Of a DNA stretch of 64,000 bases, positions 58,599 through 64,000 are shown in pieces. Under the pieces are notes generated by a model. That model was given only the letters and a program-made list of their open reading frames with translations. It ran no database searches and was not told the DNA's origin. Both the position numbers and the translations under genes were made by a program. Where the stretch lies: contig NZ_CP069396.1 of the NCBI RefSeq assembly GCF_016887565.1, positions 1 to 64,000 of the forward strand, in the 5' to 3' direction. The DNA is from Archangium violaceum (GTDB lineage Bacteria > Myxococcota > Myxococcia > Myxococcales > Myxococcaceae). Within the stretch, counting starts at the first letter, position 1; every line of letters begins with the position of its first letter.

Positions 58599-58829
58599 AT
58601 GAAGAAGCGGGTACCTATCGATATGGACACGAATATTCACACCGCTCGCTAGGCGCTGGAGAGCCTCCCGGACGGTAAGTTGGCGGAGGAAGTGGAGGAG
58701 GCTCTCGGCGCGAATGCCTCGGAGTTGGAGCAGCAAGGCTTCCCCACCGAAGCCGCGACGCTCAGGTCGTGGGAGCGGAAGGTGCGTGCACACCGCCGGG
58801 GCGAACCGATTCCGGACGACGAGGAGTAG
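58599..58829 (+). pseudogene. Small ORF interrupted by an in-frame TAG
   Basis: From the ATG at 58599 (ATAGGAGACAGC upstream, a strong ribosome-binding site) the frame reads MKKRVPIDMDTNIHTAR, then TAG at 58650-58652, then ALESLPDGKLAEEVEEALGANASELEQQGFPTEAATLRSWERKVRAHRRGEPIPDDEE and a TAG stop. The post-stop part has coding character (acidic amphipathic helices), so a 76-codon gene was probably broken by a nonsense change. The remaining sequence of the 58485-59277 gap contains no other gene I can support. Confidence 0.5.
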
Positions 58830-59169
58830 GCATCACCGCCAAGTGCACCCAGCCAAGAGAGCCAAGCCCCTGCTGCGCACTTCATGAGGGGCGGCCTGGG
58901 CTGGCGTGTACTCCAAGGGAACTGCGCGGCTTCGCCACCAGCCTAGCGCAGTGCTCGGGGGGCACCCGTCTGCGGCCCTCCTCGGCACCTCCGCTCCAGC
59001 CCTCACCCTTTACATGGCCTCTATCCCGCCTATACGCGAGGGCCTGCCCATCGGCACGGGTGACGCTCAGCAGCAGTCCGCAAGGCCAGCGTTCGCCTCG
59101 GAGAAGTGACAATTTCGGAATATCTGACGGTGCTCACGAGACTCGACGCCGCCAGCGTGAAGTAGGGCA

Positions 59170-59199
59170 ACGGCCCGCCCTGCAGCCGGGACGGGCCGT
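59170..59199. terminator. Hairpin inside the inserted segment
   Basis: ACGGCCCG (59170-59177) and CGGGCCGT (59192-59199) are perfectly complementary with a 14-base loop. It follows a short frame ending TVLTRLDAASVK-stop and precedes the 59278 gene, so it probably ends transcription from the left. Confidence 0.55.
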
Positions 59200-59277
59200 C
59201 CTCCCTATCAGAGGCAACTCCTGCCACCCTGGCCTACACGTGGACCGAGGCTTTTCGCAGTCACGAGATAGCGCTTA

Positions 59278-60294
59278 ATGTGGGGGCAACTTACTGCACA
59301 AGGGGGCCTAGTGGTACGTGAGCAGCCGCGTCGCACCACCGAGTCGTCGAAAGAGTCCACCGAGCCAAGAATGGCCGCATCGGCCGCGAGAAGCGGTGCT
59401 CAAGAAAACCCTCACTCTTGGTTGCACCCAATCCTCAGGGCACGCTGGAAGCGGCATCAAGAACTTTACCGAATCCTTGATGTGCGTCGGGTGGAACTCG
59501 ACGAGTTCGAGAGAGAGTTGCTGATTCCGCAGATGCATGACCGCGTTGTGTACATGCGGGAGATGTTTGAGCGGATTCGAGACATTGCGGCCGCTCCAGA
59601 AACTGCCTACCGCATCGCCCCTCAGTTTCGCAAGTTGGCGCCTGACGACGCACCTGGCGCGGACGGCGATTCGACGACATCCTACCTCAAGGAGGTAGCT
59701 CGGCAGGCAGATGAGACATTCGTTGCCCCATTGAAGCGCATTGAACTCGAACACCAATCGGTGTCCAGCCTGCGGGGTCTGTATCGCTTCTTCAATGAGC
59801 TTCGGTATATCTGCGATGTGGCGCTAGACACCGAGAATCTTCTGTTCAGATACAAATCCAAGCTGACTCTTATCGCCATTGACAAGGTGAGTGGTGAACG
59901 CATCGGACAGGATAAAGAATGGCTCATCATCCTGACGCCGTTCGAGTTAACGCTTGGTGAGTTAAAGCGCGTAGCCGAGGCGACGGCAGGCTCAATCGAC
60001 CATTGGAGCAAGAAGCAGGATGAGGCAAAGAAGCCGTTCCTTGAGTACGTCGCCGCCGCCACCAATGCCGCCACGAGCCGCCGAACCATTTTCATCCAGT
60101 TGGCCGCAATCGCGCTGTCGTTGTCCTTCTCTGCATTCTTCCTCACGGCCCGTGACCCGTTCGCCCTGAAGCGGGAGAATGCCGCCTTGAAGGAGGAACT
60201 TCAGGTGGCTAAGGACGACGTCGCGCGATTGACGGGACAGGTTCAGCAACTGCAGGACCAGTTGCGCTCCGCACCGGTGCCGCCCGCTCCCTAA
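59278..60294 (+). CDS. Hypothetical tail-anchored membrane protein with C-terminal coiled coil
   Basis: A 338-residue protein of mixed codon use, unlike its neighbours. The first 270 residues are charged and helical (RWKRHQELYRILDVRRVELDEFERELLIPQMHDRVVYMREMFERIRDI; LRGLYRFFNELRYICDVALDTENLLFRYKSK). One membrane helix (IFIQLAAIALSLSFSAFFL, about 282-300) follows, then a coiled coil (LKRENAALKEELQVAKDDVARLTGQVQQLQDQL). Most of it would lie in the cytoplasm. A GTG at 59311 behind AAGGGGG is an alternative start. No family recognised. Confidence 0.7.
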   Translation: MWGQLTAQGGLVVREQPRRTTESSKESTEPRMAASAARSGAQENPHSWLHPILRARWKRHQELYRILDVRRVELDEFERELLIPQMHDRVVYMREMFERIRDIAAAPETAYRIAPQFRKLAPDDAPGADGDSTTSYLKEVARQADETFVAPLKRIELEHQSVSSLRGLYRFFNELRYICDVALDTENLLFRYKSKLTLIAIDKVSGERIGQDKEWLIILTPFELTLGELKRVAEATAGSIDHWSKKQDEAKKPFLEYVAAATNAATSRRTIFIQLAAIALSLSFSAFFLTARDPFALKRENAALKEELQVAKDDVARLTGQVQQLQDQLRSAPVPPAP

Positions 60295-60329
60295 CATCGC
60301 CGGTGCCGTCCGTCTCTCTGGGCGCTGTT

Positions 60330-60471
60330 TGCCTTGCGGCGGAGGCGGGCCAGGAGGTTGGGGGGGAGGGGAGCGGAGGCAGGCGCCCTCACCTTCCTGC
60401 AGCGCTTCGGTAATGCGCTGCAACTCAACCCGAACATCCATTCGGTGGTGCCGGACGGCGTGTACGTGAAC
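60330..60471 (+). mobile_element. IS91-like (Y2) transposase remnant
   Basis: A short frame reads GALTFLQRFGNALQLNPNIHSVVPDGVYVN (60382-60471), which matches the IS91/IS801-type transposase segment (G-vtFvQRFGsaLNlNvHfHvlvpDGvy) that carries the conserved histidines. The preceding Arg-rich codons from about 60334 may also belong. No full transposase is present. It directly abuts the C-terminal part of the interrupted toxin gene. Confidence 0.7.
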
Positions 60472-60475
60472 CCGT

Positions 60476-61006
60476 GTCTTTCTCAACACCGCCAGTCTCT
60501 CCAGAATCATGAAGGAGGGGAGATTGGGGGACCCCGAGCGTCTTTCGGAGTTCGTGAGGCGTTTGCGCCCGGACATCACTGATGCCGACGCCCGCGTGCT
60601 GTTCGAAATCAAGCCGGACGATGAGGAGTCGTGGGGCGAAGGCAGAGAACAGGCGAGGCGCTACCTGGCGGCCCTGAATGGGGCCGTTGACCCTGACAAG
60701 AAGCTCGTGGGAGGTACCGGGTTCGAGGGGTCCCTCTTCCTCGAGTTCGAGAATGGGGGAGCACTCTGGCAGTTGTCCTGGCGCACGCCCGAGCCCGGAG
60801 TGACGCTGTACCGCTGGAGCTATCGGAGCAAGAAGCCCCGAGCATCCTGGAAAGAACGCGCGGCCCAGAAGGAAGAAGCGTTGCCCAGGGAAGAGATAGA
60901 GCAGCGCGGTGAGGTGGCCGAGCAGGCGATCCGGGCTGCCTATGAGAGGGGTGAACGCCCCAAGGGCTTCCAGGGACAGGTCTATCTGCCTGGGGACTGT
61001 CGTTGA
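60476..61006 (+). pseudogene. Secreted nuclease-fold toxin copy 2, C-terminal part (interrupted)
   Basis: Resumes at VFLNTASLSRIMKEGRLGDPERLSE and continues through RPDITDADARVLFEIKPDDEESW, QARRYLAALN and the rest, closely matching the intact copy to its last residues, GQVYLP(G/A)DCR. The PD...EIK catalytic residues are retained. An ATG at 60509 (MKEGRLGD) could start a cytoplasmic fragment of 165 residues, without signal peptide and without the first part of the nuclease core. Confidence 0.85.
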
Positions 61007-61061
61007 GCGGGCGGGAGTGGCGCTTGAGGAGAACCTGACCACGATGGTAGGGCCAGACGCC

Positions 61062-61862
61062 ATGACCCCGGAACAATCTCTGGTGCTCGAGTTTCCCGCG
61101 TGGCTCCACGGCACCACCGCCGCCATCCTCCGCAAGGTGAGAACCGAGGGCAGATGGTGGGCCCGGGAGTACCTCGAGACCGGTGCCTTTCCCCAGCCTC
61201 GGCGGATGCGCCAGGTGGCTCCCGGCGAGGTGCTGGTGATGCACGCGGGGGCCGATTTCAACTTGGGCCGCACGGGCTGGTGGGTGCACCTGTTCGCGGA
61301 GATCTTCACCCATCTGGACGAATGCATCCCGGAGGAGGAGCGTGAACGCGCGGAAGCGGCCTTCGAGTCCTTCTGCCTGGGTACCCCTTGGGGAGCGCTC
61401 CACCATGCCGTGTCTTCGCCCCCACCGCATGGTGCTGCGCGCATGGCGAACCGGCTCGCCTCGCTGCTGCGCTTCTGGGAGGTGCTCCAGGGCTCTCGTT
61501 ACGCGTTCCGGTTCGGTAGGAAGTACACGCTGGAAGAGCTCATGGAAGACCTCTGGCGCAAGACGCTGGAGGCCTGGTGCCCCGGAGGCCCCGCTTCGGT
61601 CCGTGAGCACCTGGCCCTCTCCGTGGAGCGCATGGCTCGCGCCACCCGGGAGGAGTGCCTGGAGGCCGTGCTCCGGGTCATGCCCACCGTGGTGGAAATG
61701 GACGCCGACTTGAAGCGTCGCGAAGTGCTCAGGGACCCGGGTTTCCTGCGTGAGCGTCTCTCCACGCTTCCGCCGAAGAAGTTCGAGGAACTCTCCAGCG
61801 CCTACAGCTACGCGGTGAGCGGGCCGTTGTGGGACTGGTACAGGGAGTTGGAGCGGCATTAG
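61062..61862 (+). CDS. Candidate immunity protein (copy 2, intact)
   Basis: A 266-residue protein, MTPEQSLVLEFPAWLHGTTAAILRKVRTEGRWWAREYLETG..., closely similar to the one at 55257-56057 over the full length. It remains intact although its upstream toxin partner is split, as expected if loss of immunity is costly and loss of the toxin is not. No signal peptide. Upstream ATG at 61044 and a longer open frame exist; the start was set by agreement with copy 1. Confidence 0.7.
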   Translation: MTPEQSLVLEFPAWLHGTTAAILRKVRTEGRWWAREYLETGAFPQPRRMRQVAPGEVLVMHAGADFNLGRTGWWVHLFAEIFTHLDECIPEEERERAEAAFESFCLGTPWGALHHAVSSPPPHGAARMANRLASLLRFWEVLQGSRYAFRFGRKYTLEELMEDLWRKTLEAWCPGGPASVREHLALSVERMARATREECLEAVLRVMPTVVEMDADLKRREVLRDPGFLRERLSTLPPKKFEELSSAYSYAVSGPLWDWYRELERH

Positions 61863-62046
61863 AACTCCGCCCCGATCCGGCGCGGCCATCGCTCGTCATT
61901 GTGTTGGAGTGGGGAGCGTGCAGAGGAGGGCAGGCCCCGTCATGCGCGGAGCTCGAGAGGTTGAACGCCGCCATCACAAATCCGCACCACCGACTCCGTC
62001 TTGAAGAACCGCGTCCGATGGGCGCCATCAACCACGGAGGAGAATG

Positions 62047-62436
62047 ATGCGTAAGGCAATTACGGCAGTCCTCAGTGCGGGAGTCGCGGTTTTTTCGTTC
62101 AGCCAGGCGGCGCTGGCCGCTGGGGCGACGAGCGAGGCGAAGGTCGAGGTCGAGAAGGGTGCGCGCGGGGGGACGTGCGAGAACTGGCACTCCCCCGGAA
62201 GCGTCAAGTGGGGATACGCGCTCGGAACGGAATGCAAGTCGGGGCCGAATGCGACCGTCCACGGGTGGGTTACCGACAAGGACGCGGATGGGCAATGTGT
62301 CTACGTCCACGTCGACTTCGCGGCCTCGGGTCCACAGGACAGCAAGTGGGCGTGTCCCGAGGGGAAGAAGATCGAGTTCAAGCTCACCGGCAAGGGTGAT
62401 GCGAGGAACATCTCGATTCGGCGTATTCCCGCGTAA
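62047..62436 (+). CDS. Small secreted protein (129 aa)
   Basis: Signal peptide MRKAITAVLSAGVAVFSFSQAALA is followed by a mature part of about 105 residues with four cysteines (GTCENWHSPGSVKWGYALGTECKSG, DGQCVYVHVDF, KWACPEGKK), probably two disulfides, in a beta-rich layout. GGAGGAGA precedes the second ATG (62047), which is favoured over 62044. It resembles small secreted myxobacterial proteins of unknown function. It stands alone between the toxin island and the minus-strand gene. Confidence 0.82.
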   Translation: MRKAITAVLSAGVAVFSFSQAALAAGATSEAKVEVEKGARGGTCENWHSPGSVKWGYALGTECKSGPNATVHGWVTDKDADGQCVYVHVDFAASGPQDSKWACPEGKKIEFKLTGKGDARNISIRRIPA

Positions 62437-62557
62437 CGCGTAGGGCGAGGCCGCCGGGGCGGGGTGGGCCCGCCTCGGCGGCAGCACGGAGGGCCCTTGT
62501 TCATGCGGTCCTCAGGGCTCTCGAGTCCCCACCGCCAGACCGGGAAGAGTGGAGGGG

Positions 62558-63586
62558 TCAGGTGGATGCGAGGAGCGTCACGTCTGGCACTTCCCCCCTG
62601 AAGAGGAGGGGGCGGAGCTCCGCTGAGGTCTGCTGGAGGGCTGAGTTGAACGCACGAAGCACCGGTCCCTTCGCGTCTCCGATGAGCGGATGCAGCGCGG
62701 GCGCCGTCAGCCACAGCGTCAGTTGACGTGCTTTTCGGACTGCGGCGAGTGGCTGTTCCTCCGAGAGAGCATGCGGTCCGATGTGGCCCATGCGGAAGTG
62801 GGAGAGAATCCAAAGGTAGTAGAAGGCTTCGGCGAGCATTCCGAGCGCGACGTTGCCCTTCGCCTTGAGCTCGAAGAGATGAACGCTGTTCTCGTCCGCT
62901 GACACCCCCCAGACGTCGACCGCGGATTTCTGCCCAGGGGTGAGCTGTGTGGCGCGGCTCACCTTGCCCGAGTGGAACAGGCCGACTGGCAGTTGACGTT
63001 TCAGACACACCACGTTCCCGAAGTGTGCGTTGAATTGGTGAAGCAGTGAGCCGGGTCCCTCACCGGAGATGAAGAAGCGCTCCAGCGTGTCCTCCGGCTT
63101 CAGCCCCCGGCCCGGTGCGGTGCGCGCGTCCTCATCGACAGCCTGGTTCAGGCACATGCCGTGCTCGAACATCGCGGGCGCTTGGGTTGGCGGGCTGTCA
63201 CCCCATTCCACCCGATAGAAGTCGCGGAAGAGGGAGGCGTATGCCTCGAGGAGGATGCGACTGCGGTTCCAATGCAGAATCTCTCGCGTCCCCTGGGCGG
63301 GGGCTGGACCTCGAAGCCGGACGACCGCCTGCCATGCGGTGCCCGTGCTCCGTTGCCACAGCGCCAGGCACAGGAGGAAGGCCGGCGCCGCGGGCAGATC
63401 CTCCTGCATGTTCTCGCAGAGGAGCCTCGTCGGGATGTCGAGCACCATCCTCGGAGGTGAGCCGGGCTCCACGGACCAGATTGGAGCCTGACCGTCTCTC
63501 CCGCCACGTGGGACCTCGATGCGTGGCCGCGTCAGGAGCTCACGGACGGGTTCCAGGACGAGCTCGTGAAACGAATCGCTGTGCAT
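62558..63586 (-). CDS. PD-(D/E)XK-like hypothetical protein (342 aa)
   Basis: A soluble protein with no signal peptide. Its C-terminal half contains KSAVDVWGVSADENSVHLFELKAKGN: Asp224, then Glu239 and Lys241 in FELKAK, the D...ExK pattern of restriction-endonuclease-like nucleases, followed by a helix (GMLAEAFYYLWILSHF). The N-terminal half (VLDIPTRLLCENMQEDLPAAPAFLLCLALW) is not recognised. GGAGAAGAAAG precedes the ATG at 63586. It overlaps in part, on the other strand, the beginning of the Tox-REase-5 frame. Confidence 0.7.
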   Translation of the reverse strand: MHSDSFHELVLEPVRELLTRPRIEVPRGGRDGQAPIWSVEPGSPPRMVLDIPTRLLCENMQEDLPAAPAFLLCLALWQRSTGTAWQAVVRLRGPAPAQGTREILHWNRSRILLEAYASLFRDFYRVEWGDSPPTQAPAMFEHGMCLNQAVDEDARTAPGRGLKPEDTLERFFISGEGPGSLLHQFNAHFGNVVCLKRQLPVGLFHSGKVSRATQLTPGQKSAVDVWGVSADENSVHLFELKAKGNVALGMLAEAFYYLWILSHFRMGHIGPHALSEEQPLAAVRKARQLTLWLTAPALHPLIGDAKGPVLRAFNSALQQTSAELRPLLFRGEVPDVTLLAST

Positions 63587-64000
63587 CTTTCTTCTCCTCG
63601 CGAGGTCACTGGCGGCGATCAAACACGGGCGAGCGCCGAAGCAGAAGTCAGAGGCGCCCAGGGCGGGTGGCCTCCTGTGGGCGGGCCCGGGAAGTGGGAG
63701 CCCGCCAACGAGAGCATGTCGGAGGACTCTCGAAGCTACCAGTCGCAGGTGACGGGGGCTCCGCAGGGTTGGGTGTATCGCGTGTGGAGGAACGGTGAGA
63801 AGGCCGACTTCGATGGTTACAGCCCCGCGGAGGGTGTTCTGCAGGACGGCAAGGCGTTCAACTACGCCAAGCACTTCGACAAGGACCTCAATCCCAAAGA
63901 GTATTTTCAAGGCGCGAAGAAGCTTCTTGAAACCGCCAGACGGCAGAGCAGGGTGGCCAATGGAGTTCCCATTCGGTGGTATGTGGCGGAACCGAAGATG
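63566..64000 (+). CDS. Tox-REase-5-type toxin domain, 3' end outside window
   Basis: An open frame runs from 63461 to the window end. It reads EVRGAQGGWPPVGGPGKWEPANESMSEDSRSYQSQVTGAPQGWVYRVWRNGEKADFDGYSPAEGVLQDGKAFNYAKHF...LLETARRQSRVANGVPIRWYVAE, the restriction-endonuclease fold toxin 5 pattern. Catalytic residues are Asp in FDGY and the D-x-K of QDGK. In full-length toxins this part is the C-terminal warhead behind a long N-terminal region. Here the upstream frame stops at 63460, so no N-terminal trafficking part is present. GTGs at 63566 and 63581 or the ATG at 63716 are possible starts. A DUF3396-type immunity gene is expected just beyond the edge. Confidence 0.75.
   Translation, partial: MKRIAVHLSSPREVTGGDQTRASAEAEVRGAQGGWPPVGGPGKWEPANESMSEDSRSYQSQVTGAPQGWVYRVWRNGEKADFDGYSPAEGVLQDGKAFNYAKHFDKDLNPKEYFQGAKKLLETARRQSRVANGVPIRWYVAEPKM

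Larger units (their letters stand above)
57780..60475. mobile_element. About 2.7-kb insertion splitting toxin copy 2
   Basis: The two halves of toxin copy 2 are interrupted by this segment, which is bounded by GTCTT on both sides (57775-57779, 60476-60480). Removing the sequence from one GTCTT to the other restores an uninterrupted frame (NRVFLNTASLS) that matches the intact copy. It carries a HEPN-like gene, an amber-broken ORF, a membrane/coiled-coil gene and a transposase remnant at its right end. Codon use inside is less GC-biased than outside. No clear terminal inverted repeats are visible. Confidence 0.75.

Noticed and set aside
1-64000. tRNA or rRNA genes, or a riboswitch
   Set aside because: I saw no tRNA-like cloverleaf with GTTCGAATC-type T-arm, no rRNA segments and no recognisable riboswitch core.

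Overview
The window looks like chromosome of a predatory, fruiting-body-type myxobacterium (phylum Myxococcota, probably suborder Cystobacterineae such as Archangium or Cystobacter). Reasons: very GC-rich DNA with G/C at most third codon positions, the order mnmG-rsmG-parA-parB-bactofilin known from Myxococcus, many long lipoproteins of myxobacterial type, a Ser/Thr kinase beside a DUF2381 protein, and an alternative complex III operon. Genus-level placement is inference.

Left part (1-8.9 kb): 3' part of mnmG, then rsmG, a 633-aa protein with two HEPN-like Rx4H motifs, a free-standing HflX N-terminal domain, a cluster of 11 parS centromere sites (4334-5617) that also holds a tiny membrane-protein gene, then parA, parB, bacM-type bactofilin and a lipoprotein. 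This is the chromosome segregation locus, so it probably lies near the replication origin.

9-33 kb: mostly ordinary genes. These are a GntR regulator, an egtBD ergothioneine pair, gamma-glutamyltranspeptidase, a TerB-like protein, a site-2 protease with CBS domains beside a CBS-only protein, envelope and lipoprotein genes, an ECF sigma factor with a coupled membrane protein, an alpha/beta hydrolase, a CAP-domain lipoprotein, an OLD-like ATPase + TOPRIM-like pair (possible phage defence), a Ser/Thr kinase + DUF2381 pair, a mini S24/S26 peptidase-like protein, and a metal-handling pair (MerC and a ZIP/ArsP-like permease fusion with a His-rich tail). A 61-bp nested palindrome occurs three times here (10193, 20769, 28738).

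33.2-44.8 kb: one tightly overlapping ten-gene respiratory operon, actABCDEF (alternative complex III), a small membrane protein, then coxBACD (a caa3-type oxidase with cytochrome c fused to subunit II). Electrons from quinol would pass through ActA/ActE haems to the oxidase made by the same transcript.

45-64 kb: accessory region. It has a PD-(D/E)XK-like protein with KLKEE repeats, a DUF3396-type immunity protein preceded by a 50-codon ORF, an HExxH protein, a POTRA/HEAT-like lipoprotein, GNAT, MocR regulator, AhpD-like protein, two envelope proteins, a GST and a VOC protein. A predicted secreted nuclease toxin with its partner gene is present twice in opposite orientation. The first copy sits between 41-bp direct repeats. 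The toxin gene of the second copy is split by about 2.7 kb that carries a HEPN-like gene, an amber-interrupted ORF, a membrane/coiled-coil gene and an IS91-like transposase remnant. The window ends inside a Tox-REase-5 toxin cassette. Eight copies of a REP-like repeat, six of them in pairs, are scattered in intergenic DNA.
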